Shown here piece after piece: positions 1 through 6,740 of a stretch of 7,431 bases of DNA. The translations under genes and the position numbers were made by a program. Position 1 is the first letter of the stretch, and each line of letters starts with the position of its first letter. The DNA is from CAYOVG01 sp964407285 (GTDB lineage Bacteria > Desulfobacterota > Syntrophobacteria > Syntrophobacterales > Syntrophobacteraceae), in assembly GCA_964407285.1 (NCBI GenBank), contig CAYOVG010000348.1:1-7431 (forward strand), written 5' to 3'. The notes under the pieces are model-generated. The model saw nothing but the letters and a program-made list of their open reading frames with translations. It did not search any database and was not told the origin of the DNA.

Positions 1-1113
1 GTGGTCCGTGGTGAAGGGGAATTGACCCTTCTGGAAGTTTGTCGGGCGCTACGGCAGGGGGCGGCCGATTTCAGCGCCGTACAGGGGATATCGTACAGGG
101 CTGATGGAGGAGAGGTTTCCCATAATCCGAATCGTCCAATGATAGAAAATTTGGATGAGATACCCTTTCCGGCCCGCCACCGGCTGCTCTTCTATGATAA
201 GTTCGACCATAAAGGCCTCGGCACCATGATCATCACACGTGGCTGCCCGTGGCGTTGCGGATTTTGTTCTTCCCGCAATTTCTGGGAGCGGAAGGTCAGG
301 TTTCGTTCCGAACAGAACTTGGTGGCCGAGTTACGGCATCTTCAGGAATCCTACGGCATGAGTTTCGTCATGTTTTGGGACGATTCCTTCAGCTTCAATC
401 GTGACGTTGTCTTGCGCTATTGCCGGGCGATCATTGACAGCGGAATCAAAGTGTTATGGCGAACAGCCACCCGGGCCGATCTGGTGACGGAGGAAATCGT
501 CTACTGGATGAAGAGAGCGGGTTGCATCAAACTGGAAATCGGTGTCGAGACTGGAAGCGCGCGAATGCAGAAAGTCATTCACAAAGACATCGACAATAAT
601 GTTGTTCACAGTGCTTTCAATCTGCTGAAAAAAATGCATGTTCCCTCGGGCGCTTTTTTCATGGCGGGATTTCCCGAAGAGACATTGGACGATATGCGGC
701 AAACGTTCGAACTGATGAAGTCGATTCCATGCCAGGATATCGCTTTCAACATCTTCGATCCAATGCCGGGAAGCGAGTTGTTGAAAACCTGCGTTGATCT
801 GGGTCTTGTGGCCGCCGACCCCGATTGGAGCAATTTCCGTTTCTGGCCTGACAACCATTTCGTGAGAGATGTCAGTCCGGAAGCATTTAAACGCCAGGCA
901 TATGACATGGCCGAATGGGTCTATAGTCATAACAATCAATTGGCGAACCTCTGGAAGAAGCAGGCCTACCTGGCGTGGTCGCTCTTCAGGAGAGATCCAC
1001 GATACCTTCTACAAAAGGTATTCAATCGATTCAGCAGGCGCCTTCAGGTGCATGCCTTGAAACGTGGAGCAGCACCCAAAACGTCGGATGGTCCAGGTAC
1101 GCCGTTCCAATAG
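1..1113 (+). CDS. B12-binding-type radical SAM protein, C-terminal part (5' truncated)
   Basis: The visible 371 codons encode the end of a cobalamin-binding-domain-type radical SAM enzyme. The first residues, VVRGEGE, match the conserved end of the B12-binding domain that normally precedes the radical SAM domain, so the GTG at base 1 is probably an internal valine and the gene starts outside the window. The [4Fe-4S]/SAM motif is clear: TRGCPWRCGFCS, with cysteines at residues 82, 86 and 89 (CX3CX2C). Further TIM-barrel landmarks are FWDDSFSF (about 125-132), a GVETGS segment (about 181-186) and AGFPEET (about 222-228). The C-terminal tail from about residue 300 is helical-looking and basic. 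Relatives perform methylations, ring contractions or other radical chemistry on lipids, sugars and secondary metabolites; the substrate cannot be read from sequence. The UGM-like flavoprotein gene follows 52 nt downstream on the same strand and is probably cotranscribed. The family call is secure, the reaction unknown. Confidence 0.9.
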   Translation: MVRGEGELTLLEVCRALRQGAADFSAVQGISYRADGGEVSHNPNRPMIENLDEIPFPARHRLLFYDKFDHKGLGTMIITRGCPWRCGFCSSRNFWERKVRFRSEQNLVAELRHLQESYGMSFVMFWDDSFSFNRDVVLRYCRAIIDSGIKVLWRTATRADLVTEEIVYWMKRAGCIKLEIGVETGSARMQKVIHKDIDNNVVHSAFNLLKKMHVPSGAFFMAGFPEETLDDMRQTFELMKSIPCQDIAFNIFDPMPGSELLKTCVDLGLVAADPDWSNFRFWPDNHFVRDVSPEAFKRQAYDMAEWVYSHNNQLANLWKKQAYLAWSLFRRDPRYLLQKVFNRFSRRLQVHALKRGAAPKTSDGPGTPFQ

Positions 1114-1165
1114 CAGATGTGGAGGACGGCGATAATTTTTCAACATCCTTTCGGGTATGTGATAG

Positions 1166-2599
1166 ATGAAAGTAGCAGTTATCGGGGCCGGTCCGGCCGG
1201 TCTTAGCGCGGCGTATGCTCTTGCCGGCAGTGGCGTCTCGGTGGATATCCATGAGGCGGAGAGTACGGTCGGAGGCATGGCCAAGACGATCTCCCTGTGG
1301 GACCACAAAGTCGACCTGGGACCGCATCGCTTTTTCAGCAGCGATCCTTTTGTAAACGGGCTCTGGCTGGATGTGGCGGGAGAGGATTATTCGGTTATCG
1401 ACCGGCTGACCCGAATCTACTACAACAACAAGCTGTTCTATTATCCGCTCAAGCCTGCGAATGCTCTCCTGAACCTGGGCATCAAAGAGGCCGCGGCATG
1501 CTCCCTCAGCTACGCCCGCGAGCTCTTTGCCCCTACCGCTCAGGACGGATCTTTCGAGAATTGGGTTGTCTCCCGTTTTGGAAACCGCCTCTTCGAGATC
1601 TTTTTCAAGACCTATACCGAGAAGCTCTGGGGTATTCCGTGCACCCAACTCGATGCCGATTTCGCCGCTCAGCGCATAAAACGCCTCAACCTTCTGGAAG
1701 CCGTAAAGAATGCCGTTTTCTCGGGCAAGGATAACCGGCACCGTACTCTCCTGGACCAGTTTGCGTATCCCAATGACGGAACGGGGATGATTTACGAGCG
1801 CATGGCGCAGTACGTCAGGGAGCGCGGCGGAAACGTCTATCTGAACAATCCGGTGCATACCGCCGTGGTGGAAGACGGCAGAGTATGGGGTATCATTACC
1901 GAAGGGGGTGATACCGTTCCTTATGATCATGTAGTTTCCAGCATGCCGCTCACGCTTCTCGTAAACCGCATGTCGGAAACCACCCCGGAAATCAGGCAAG
2001 TTTGCGAAAGCCTCTACTACCGGAACACGATTCTCGTTTATCTGCTCGTAGATTCCGACCGTCTTTTTCCGGATAACTGGATCTATGTGCATTCCACCGG
2101 CTTGAAGATGGGGCGGATTTCCAACTTCCGAAACTGGGCGCCCGGATTGTACGGCAGTTCCAGGTACACCGTTATTGCTTGCGAGTACTGGTCCAACCAT
2201 GGTGACGACCTGGATGGAATGAGCGACAAGGACCTGATCGATTTGTGCGTTAAAGAGATCAGGCGGACCAGCCTCGTGGGCTCATCGAGAATACTGGACG
2301 CTCACGTGCATCGTGTCGATAAATCCTATCCGGTCTATTATAGGGGCTACAAGGAGCGGCTTTCGCGGATTTACAGGTTTTTGAGCGGTTACGAAAACCT
2401 GAGCATTATCGGCAGGTATGGATCTTACAAATACAACAACCAGGATCATAGTATTCTGATGGGACTTCTTTGTGCGGAGAATATCCTCAGGGGAAGCGCC
2501 CAACACAGCCTGCTGGAAATCAATACCGATTATGAGTCTTACCAGGAGTCGGGATTGATGGCGAAGACCGGCCTCGTCAAGGCGAGCGATTCAATGTAG
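1166..2599 (+). CDS. FAD-dependent amine oxidase / UDP-galactopyranose mutase-like oxidoreductase
   Basis: A 477-residue flavoprotein. The N-terminus is a textbook dinucleotide-binding fold: VIGAGPAGLSAA (glycines 7, 9, 12), an acidic residue E30 closing the second strand, then VGGMAKT (35-41) and DLGPHRFF (50-57). The stretch from about 130 to 158 (ENWVVSRFG ... TEKLWGIP) is characteristic of UGM-like and protoporphyrinogen-oxidase-like proteins found in polysaccharide clusters. The C-terminal FAD-contacting segment is SIIGRYGSYKYNNQDHS (413-429) followed by a GLLCAENIL helix. Length is normal for the family. An in-frame TAG directly abuts the ATG (1163-1165), and the Rossmann strand begins at residue 2, so the start is fixed. 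The Shine-Dalgarno is poor. The protein is cytoplasmic with no signal peptide. The likely role is oxidation, reduction or isomerisation of a sugar nucleotide, lipid or isoprenoid intermediate. True UGM activity is not assured; the exact substrate is unknown. Confidence 0.88.
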   Translation: MKVAVIGAGPAGLSAAYALAGSGVSVDIHEAESTVGGMAKTISLWDHKVDLGPHRFFSSDPFVNGLWLDVAGEDYSVIDRLTRIYYNNKLFYYPLKPANALLNLGIKEAAACSLSYARELFAPTAQDGSFENWVVSRFGNRLFEIFFKTYTEKLWGIPCTQLDADFAAQRIKRLNLLEAVKNAVFSGKDNRHRTLLDQFAYPNDGTGMIYERMAQYVRERGGNVYLNNPVHTAVVEDGRVWGIITEGGDTVPYDHVVSSMPLTLLVNRMSETTPEIRQVCESLYYRNTILVYLLVDSDRLFPDNWIYVHSTGLKMGRISNFRNWAPGLYGSSRYTVIACEYWSNHGDDLDGMSDKDLIDLCVKEIRRTSLVGSSRILDAHVHRVDKSYPVYYRGYKERLSRIYRFLSGYENLSIIGRYGSYKYNNQDHSILMGLLCAENILRGSAQHSLLEINTDYESYQESGLMAKTGLVKASDSM

Positions 2600-2615
2600 G
2601 GGTTGCGTTCCGGTG

Positions 2616-2652
2616 GCGGGGCGCGGGTTACGAGTTGCGTGCGGGGCGCGGG
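2616..2652. repeat. 12-bp GC-rich direct repeat pair
   Basis: GCGGGGCGCGGG occurs exactly at 2616-2627 and again at 2641-2652, 25 bp apart. Each is followed by a related AT-richer stretch containing TACGAGTT (2629-2636) or TACGAATT (2661-2668). This suggests two diverged copies of a larger unit rather than chance similarity of GC runs. The function is unknown. Confidence 0.55.
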
Positions 2653-2667
2653 ATTTGAGATACGAAT

Positions 2668-2689
2668 TTCGGTCCTCGTTAGCCGTGGG
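2668..2689 (+). repeat. 22-bp direct repeat, copy 1
   Basis: Exact 22-bp match to 2729-2750; the core reads GGTCCTCGTTAGCCGTGGG. A further upstream match, CGCGGGATT, lies at 2647-2655, separated from the repeat by a segment absent in copy 2. That segment is bounded by ATTT at 2653-2656 and ATTT at 2666-2669, so loss or gain of 13 nt by slippage between the ATTT words would largely account for the difference. It probably belongs to a dispersed intergenic repeat family, which is an inference. Confidence 0.75.
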
Positions 2690-2728
2690 AGATAAAGCAA
2701 GTTGCGGGTTTGGGCGCCTTTCGCGGGA

Positions 2729-2750
2729 TTCGGTCCTCGTTAGCCGTGGG
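2729..2750 (+). repeat. 22-bp direct repeat, copy 2
   Basis: Exact copy of 2668-2689, offset by 61 bp. It is directly preceded by CGCGGGATT (2722-2730, overlapping the first two bases), which copy 1 carries further upstream. Its last part, AGCCGTG, forms the left arm of the hairpin at 2742-2766; copy 1 has no matching right arm. Confidence 0.75.
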
Positions 2751-2766
2751 CGAAACCTTCACGGCT
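2742..2766 (+). other. Hairpin with A-rich loop
   Basis: AGCCGTG (2742-2748) pairs perfectly with CACGGCT (2760-2766). Inside, GG (2749-2750) pairs with CC (2756-2757) around a CGAAA loop, leaving a two-base TT bulge on the 3' side. No T-run follows, so it is not a typical terminator. It may be a structural part of an intergenic repeat, a transcript 3'-end stabiliser, or incidental. Confidence 0.5.
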
Positions 2767-2782
2767 CCGGCGTAAGGCTGCG

Positions 2783-2806
2783 GGAACACGGGAAACCGGC
2801 TGTTCC
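2783..2806 (+). other. Hairpin with GAAA tetraloop
   Basis: GGAACA (2783-2788) pairs with TGTTCC (2801-2806) and CGG (2789-2791) pairs with CCG (2796-2798), closing a GAAA loop of the stable GNRA class. A two-base GC bulge lies on the 3' side. The architecture (outer stem, 3' two-base bulge, short inner stem, A-rich loop) mirrors the hairpin 17 nt upstream. A small third stem, CTTCG/CGAAG, follows at 2806-2820. No T-run follows. Confidence 0.5.
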
Positions 2807-2945
2807 TTCGTTCCCCGAAGAGGCGCCGTGAACCAGACCCTTTAGCGCCGGCGCTTCCCCATACAAAGCCGCGCGGCCGGAAGAAATGAGCGATGCGGCG
2901 GAGCGGGGGGCCGTTCCGCCCTCCTGGAGAGTGTGACGGTGAACC

Positions 2946-4127
2946 TCACCTGGCTCCGGCCGGTTTCCATTTTTGCGCCGCATCCCTGGCCTGCCGCATC
3001 TCTTCGGGCGTCAGTTCCGCCGAGAACAACCGCAGCCTTTTCATGGCGTTCGCATTCTGCCGGGAGGCGGCAAGGATTACCCACATGCAGCCTTGAACCC
3101 TATCCCGCGGCACACCTTCTCCATTGAAGTGCAGTACCCCGAGCGCGCACTGGGCGTCCGCATAACCCCGGTCGGCGGCCTTTCGAAACCATTTCACGGC
3201 TTCCGTTGGATTCTGGGTGACGCATTTTCCTTCGAGGAACATGCGTCCGACGTGGTAGATCGCGGGCGTGAACCCCTGGTCGGCCGGTTCGCGGAACAGA
3301 TCGTAAGCTTCACAAAGGCTTCTGCTCACCCCCCGGCCTTGCTCGTACAGAATGGCAAGATTTACCTGTGCGTTTGGGTCGCCTTCGCTCGCCAGCCTCT
3401 TATACTCCTCGACCGCGGTCCCGGATTCGCTATCCCTTCCGTCGTCGTCCGCGGCAGCCTGTTTGACCGCCATTCGCCGCGGTGCGCGACTTAGCTTCTC
3501 GATACGGTCGACGGGCACGGCGAAATTCATGTCGGGCATTCCCGGTATTCCGGCGCTGACCACTCCTGTAACTTCCCCCCTGGCATTCACGACCGGGCTG
3601 CCGCTCGAACCATGGTATGAGTGCGCACTGTACACCATCATCATCCCACGACCGGGAATCTCCCGGAAATCCCGAATGTTGCCTTCGCTTACCGTATTCT
3701 CCACCCCCAGGGGGCTACCGACGACTATCACCCTGTCGCCCGGCGCGGGCGCCGCGCCCGCGGGAGACAAGTACTTCGCCTTGTTGTAAGGAATGTCGAC
3801 TTCCGCTTCGAGCAGGTCGCAGGTCTTGTCTTCCGCTTCCACCGACCTCACGTTGTATTCCTTGCCGTCGCTGGTCTTGATCCTCGCCATCGCCACATCG
3901 CCGCCGAGGACATGATAATTGGTGATCAACCTGCGCTCCGATTTATACAGGAAGCCGCTCCCTTGATGCGTCGGTTTGCCCGATTTGTCGTAGCATATAA
4001 TCGTTACGACCGCGGGTCTGAGTCTTTCGACAAACTCCTTGGTGGCTTCTTGAGCCCGGGATGGATACGGCGCACTCAGGAGGGGCAGGAACACAACGCA
4101 GAACAGGTACGAGGCCAATCTCTTCAT
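2946..4127 (-). CDS. Secreted trypsin-like serine protease with C-terminal Sel1 repeats
   Basis: A 393-residue exported protein. The start at 4127 gives a classical signal peptide (MKR, hydrophobic core to about residue 20, likely cleavage near SRA-Q at 25/26) and has GGAG 7 nt upstream; an in-frame ATG at 4184 would add 19 residues and spoil the signal. Residues about 30-212 form a trypsin-like (HtrA/DegP-related, S1C-type) domain with a visible catalytic triad: H72 in LITNYHVLGG, D104 in KTCDLLEAEVD and S175 in YHGSSGSPVVN. The usual GNSGGP motif reads GSSGSP here. There is no PDZ domain. After an acidic linker (about 224-240) come three Sel1 repeats (about 249-284, 285-320, 321-356), helical pairs that mediate protein contacts. 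The likely location is the periplasm; the role could be proteolysis or quality control, with the Sel1 part as adaptor. Substrates are unknown. It is the last gene of the minus-strand run and appears translationally coupled to the small membrane gene upstream. Confidence 0.88.
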   Translation of the reverse strand: MKRLASYLFCVVFLPLLSAPYPSRAQEATKEFVERLRPAVVTIICYDKSGKPTHQGSGFLYKSERRLITNYHVLGGDVAMARIKTSDGKEYNVRSVEAEDKTCDLLEAEVDIPYNKAKYLSPAGAAPAPGDRVIVVGSPLGVENTVSEGNIRDFREIPGRGMMMVYSAHSYHGSSGSPVVNARGEVTGVVSAGIPGMPDMNFAVPVDRIEKLSRAPRRMAVKQAAADDDGRDSESGTAVEEYKRLASEGDPNAQVNLAILYEQGRGVSRSLCEAYDLFREPADQGFTPAIYHVGRMFLEGKCVTQNPTEAVKWFRKAADRGYADAQCALGVLHFNGEGVPRDRVQGCMWVILAASRQNANAMKRLRLFSAELTPEEMRQARDAAQKWKPAGAR

Positions 4128-4131
4128 GTTA

Positions 4132-4340
4132 TCACTCCATGGTGGAGTCCGGCGGACTGAACATCCAGCCAGAAGCAATTCCAATGACGGCCGGGACCGG
4201 GATCAGCAACAAGAAGAGGGAGGTATTGAGCGAAATCTCCGATTCGTGCAAAGCCCCGAATAGATCTCGAACAGGAATGCCGTCGGAAAACCACTGATCA
4301 CGGCGACGACCGTGAATCGTAACCGTCTCTTTCTTAGCAC
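4132..4340 (-). pseudogene. Small two-helix membrane protein gene, apparently frameshifted at a G run
   Basis: Two hydrophobic segments lie in different minus-strand frames. The first frame, from GTG at 4340, begins MLRKRRLRFTVVAVIS and runs GFPTAFLFEIYSGL: a basic N-terminus followed by a transmembrane helix. It then loses hydrophobic character and stops at 4203. The second frame carries SLNTSLFLLLIPVPAVIGIA followed by SGWMFSPPDSTME, ending at 4132. The frames meet at GGGG (4254-4257). One extra G there would give a continuous protein of about 69 residues with two membrane helices. The repaired gene would start 62 nt after the debranching-enzyme stop and end 4 nt before the protease ATG, as expected for an operon member. 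The cause could be a sequencing error, a real disruption or recoding. The second frame alone also stays open back to a TTG at 4413, giving a 93-residue alternative. No family recognised. Confidence 0.5.
4135..4138 (-). promoter_or_regulatory. Shine-Dalgarno of the protease gene
   Basis: On the minus strand GGAG lies 7 nt before the ATG at 4127, within ATGGAGTGATAACATG. It decides the start over the in-frame ATG at 4184. It sits inside the last codons of the preceding small reading frame, whose TGA (4134-4132) ends 4 nt before the ATG, an arrangement typical of translational coupling. Confidence 0.75.
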
Positions 4341-4402
4341 GAGCGAATCTTTTGTGCAAGTACCGGTTGTTATCTTCCCGGCTGGCTGCTTCTCTTGTTG
4401 AT

Positions 4403-6682
4403 TCAGAGTTCAATAATGACGTTCAGGTCGCCTTCGATTTTGATTATGCGAGCGCCGGCGCCTTCCGCGCTTCGGTCGAACCGCAGATCGACCCGCGCCG
4501 AACCGACCCGAAGTCCCGTAATGGTCATACGATCCACGTAGTCGGGAAGGAGCGGGCGAACTATCCTGAGACGATGGTCGAAAGATTCCGGCTTGATGCC
4601 CAGCAGAATTTCAATAATGTACGGAATGGTTCCTGCTCCCCACGCCTGAGGATGGCACGCAACGGGATACCTGACGGGCACGTGATAGTCTTTTGCGGCA
4701 AAGCCGGTGAAGAGTTCCGGAATCCTGTAGTGTTTGAAGTAGGTTGCAGCCTGTATGATGGAGCCGCATAATCTGTGAGCCTCGGCATCGAAACCATAGG
4801 CGCGGAATCCGGCCGCTATAATGGCGTTATCGTGAGGCCATACGCTGCCCAGGTGGTAGGAGACCGGATTGAAGGTCCGCTCGTTGCTCGACAGGGTCCT
4901 CACGCCCCATCCGCTGTACATATCTTCGGCCATGAGCCTTTCCATGGTGCGAAAGGCTTTGTCGGCATCGGCGATGCCGGTCCAAAGCGCATGCCCGGGA
5001 TTGGATGAAACAACGGCAACAGGTTTGCCTCCGGCCTGGAGCGCCATGGCGTAGATACCTTTCTCCTCCAACCAGTAGTCACGATTCACCCGCCCGCGCA
5101 GGTCATCGGCCTCCTTCCTCAAGCGGCCTGCTCTGTCGTTGTCCCCGGAGCGCTGGAAGAGATCGGCGATCAACAACTTGGCCAGGTATACATAACTCTG
5201 TACTTCGATCAGGGCTATCGGAGGCGTGGCCAGGCTTCCATCGGTGTTCACCATGGCATTGCCGGAGTCTTTCCACCCCTGGTTGATCAGGCCCTTCTCC
5301 GATGAACTCTTGTAGTCCACGTATCCGTCTCCGTTGGAATCCCCGTACTCATCCATCCATTTGAGAGCGAGTTCGACATGTTCTCCAAGCTCATGGAAGA
5401 GGTCCAGGTTACCGATCCAGTGAGTGTAACGGGCAAGCAGAATGAGAAAAAGAGGTGTAGCGTCGTTGGTTCCATAGTATGGGGTATAGGGTATCTCCCC
5501 GGCCCGGGCCATTTCTCCGACCCGCAGCTCATGGAGAATCTTGCCCGGCTGCTCATCCCTCCATTGATTGACCTCCCGGCCCTGAAAGTGAGCCAGCACG
5601 CGAAGAGTTCCTTCCGCGATCCGCGGATCGAACATGAGAGTCTGAAGAGCGGTTATTGCGCTGTCGCGACCGAAGAGCGTGACGAACCAGGGAACTCCGG
5701 CCGCATAGAAAGATTCGTTTTTGATGCTGCTTCTCAGAAGACGCACATCGTCGAGCGAGCGTTTCAGCATACGGTTCAGCATCATGCTGTCCGTGGCGAT
5801 GCTCGTGGTTTCCCGCTGCCACTCTTCATGAGAATGATGCAACTGCTCAAATATGCCGGCGATGTCGGGAGTATAGAATTCCTTCGGTCGTGTTTCGTCC
5901 AAATTGCTCGACTCGCATATGGTCAGGGTGACTACGAACGTCTTGACCTCATAGGGCGCCAACACCAGTTTGAAAGTGGCCGTTGTGCCCTCCATTCCGA
6001 GGGGCTTCGGTGAGATATGGACGGAGAGGCTGCGATAAACTCCATCCGCCCCTGCATACATGAATCGCAGGATGTCATCATCCCATGCCGGTTCGTGCGC
6101 CATTTTGCCGAACTTCTCGGGCAGCATTCCTCGAACTGCAAAGATATCTTCGAACAAGGCCCGGAATGCAAAAGATATTGGAAATTCGACCTCATTGGTT
6201 TCAAAATTCTGAAATGAAACCGTATCGAAGACAGAAAGCCTGGCTTCGTCTATGATACGGGTCCATTTTACCCCGACTTCCTCCTTGGGAATCAGGCGGC
6301 CGTCGTCCAGCCAGATGTCGTAGTTGGTCAACTGGAATACGGCTTGGAAACCGCGCTCGGCTGAGGATACCAGGACGTTCGGCTTCGTATCGGCAAGTTT
6401 TAGCTCATACCCGTTGAGATACCGGCAATCATTGTAATAGAGCCCCAACCCGTGGCCGTCATCCAACGGAACGCTTCCATCGGGGTCGGAAAGAAAGAAT
6501 ATATTCCCGTCTTTTATGACGATTGCATCGGCTATCCCACGCGTCGTCGACGATGTTCCCTGAGTCAGAATGCGTTGTTTGCGCTCATGCTTCTGCCTCG
6601 GTGACAGATGGTTCCTTTCGCCCGCCGCCCGATCGGCGCTCAGCTTTTTTTGATCTGCGGTCGCTTGTTTTTCATGAGACAT
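4403..6682 (-). CDS. Glycogen debranching enzyme (amylo-alpha-1,6-glucosidase) family protein
   Basis: A 759-residue cytoplasmic glycosidase-like protein. The start at 6682 is chosen because GGGAGGA lies 6 nt upstream; the frame extends upstream to 6883 only by overlapping the previous gene. After a charged 45-residue leader, residues about 50-260 match the beta-sandwich N-terminal domain of bacterial debranching enzymes (DAIVIKDGNIFFLSDPDGS at 52-70, GLYYNDCRYLNGYEL at 80-94). Residues about 300-700 form an (alpha/alpha)6 barrel with VPWFVTLFGRDSAITALQT (330-348), an acidic DSNGDGYVDY loop (448-457), NQGWKDSGNA (467-476), SYHLGSVWPHDNA (608-620) and RIPELFTGF (653-661). By analogy with clan relatives, D472 and E656 are candidate general acid and base; this is inference. 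The expected reaction is hydrolysis of alpha-1,6-linked glucose in glycogen or a similar alpha-glucan, though some relatives act on other glycosides. It lies 58 nt after the flavo-Fe-S gene end. Confidence 0.88.
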   Translation of the reverse strand: MSHEKQATADQKKLSADRAAGERNHLSPRQKHERKQRILTQGTSSTTRGIADAIVIKDGNIFFLSDPDGSVPLDDGHGLGLYYNDCRYLNGYELKLADTKPNVLVSSAERGFQAVFQLTNYDIWLDDGRLIPKEEVGVKWTRIIDEARLSVFDTVSFQNFETNEVEFPISFAFRALFEDIFAVRGMLPEKFGKMAHEPAWDDDILRFMYAGADGVYRSLSVHISPKPLGMEGTTATFKLVLAPYEVKTFVVTLTICESSNLDETRPKEFYTPDIAGIFEQLHHSHEEWQRETTSIATDSMMLNRMLKRSLDDVRLLRSSIKNESFYAAGVPWFVTLFGRDSAITALQTLMFDPRIAEGTLRVLAHFQGREVNQWRDEQPGKILHELRVGEMARAGEIPYTPYYGTNDATPLFLILLARYTHWIGNLDLFHELGEHVELALKWMDEYGDSNGDGYVDYKSSSEKGLINQGWKDSGNAMVNTDGSLATPPIALIEVQSYVYLAKLLIADLFQRSGDNDRAGRLRKEADDLRGRVNRDYWLEEKGIYAMALQAGGKPVAVVSSNPGHALWTGIADADKAFRTMERLMAEDMYSGWGVRTLSSNERTFNPVSYHLGSVWPHDNAIIAAGFRAYGFDAEAHRLCGSIIQAATYFKHYRIPELFTGFAAKDYHVPVRYPVACHPQAWGAGTIPYIIEILLGIKPESFDHRLRIVRPLLPDYVDRMTITGLRVGSARVDLRFDRSAEGAGARIIKIEGDLNVIIEL

Positions 6683-6688
6683 TGCAGG

Positions 6689-6695
6689 TCCTCCC
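6689..6695 (-). promoter_or_regulatory. Strong Shine-Dalgarno of the debranching-enzyme gene
   Basis: On the minus strand GGGAGGA precedes CCTGCA and then the ATG at 6682. This near-consensus site with a 6-nt spacer selects this ATG over upstream in-frame candidates, some of which lie inside the preceding gene. No convincing sigma-70-like promoter was seen in the 58-nt spacer, which fits readthrough from the upstream gene. Confidence 0.8.
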
Positions 6696-6740
6696 ATCCG
6701 ACTATCGCTTGTCATTCCACGTACAATAGAAGGTGCTGCT

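Larger units (their letters stand above)
2600..2945. other. Non-coding convergent intergenic region with repeats and hairpins
   Basis: This 346-bp stretch separates the convergent ends of the flavoprotein gene (plus strand) and the protease gene (minus strand). Short open frames here have low-complexity Arg/Gly/Pro-rich translations and no recognisable domain, so I see no gene. It contains a 12-bp GC repeat (2616-2627 and 2641-2652), a 22-bp direct repeat (2668-2689 and 2729-2750), two hairpins with A-rich loops (2742-2766 and 2783-2806), a small hairpin at 2806-2820, and two perfect palindromes: AGCGCCGGCGCT at 2844-2855 and GCCGCGCGGC at 2868-2877. None is followed by a T-run on either strand, so a classical Rho-independent terminator is not evident, although bidirectional termination is the expected job of such a junction. 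Confidence 0.75.

Noticed and set aside
1031..2200. Long minus-strand open frame (389 codons) opposite the flavoprotein gene
   Set aside because: It is antisense to a gene with clear FAD motifs, spans the neighbouring gene boundary and has no recognisable domain; it is a shadow of codon bias.
2844..2877. GC palindromes AGCGCCGGCGCT and GCCGCGCGGC as a bidirectional terminator
   Set aside because: They are short, have little or no loop and are not followed by a T-run on either strand; recorded only as palindromes.
2613..3096. Several short open frames on both strands across the convergent junction
   Set aside because: Their translations are Arg/Gly/Pro-rich without domains, they overlap repeats and hairpins, and they lack ribosome binding sites.
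4128..4184. Upstream extension of the protease beginning MELLLAGC, which resembles a lipobox
   Set aside because: There is no basic N-terminus and only a very short hydrophobic stretch. The downstream ATG at 4127 has a good Shine-Dalgarno and a full signal peptide, and the extension overlaps the small membrane reading frame.
5378..6013. Plus-strand open frame of 211 codons inside the debranching-enzyme gene
   Set aside because: It is antisense to conserved barrel and N-terminal domain motifs, and its translation shows no family features.
6683..6740. Possible promoter before the debranching enzyme (TTGTAC and GATAGT on the minus strand)
   Set aside because: The two elements are only about 14 nt apart and match consensus poorly.
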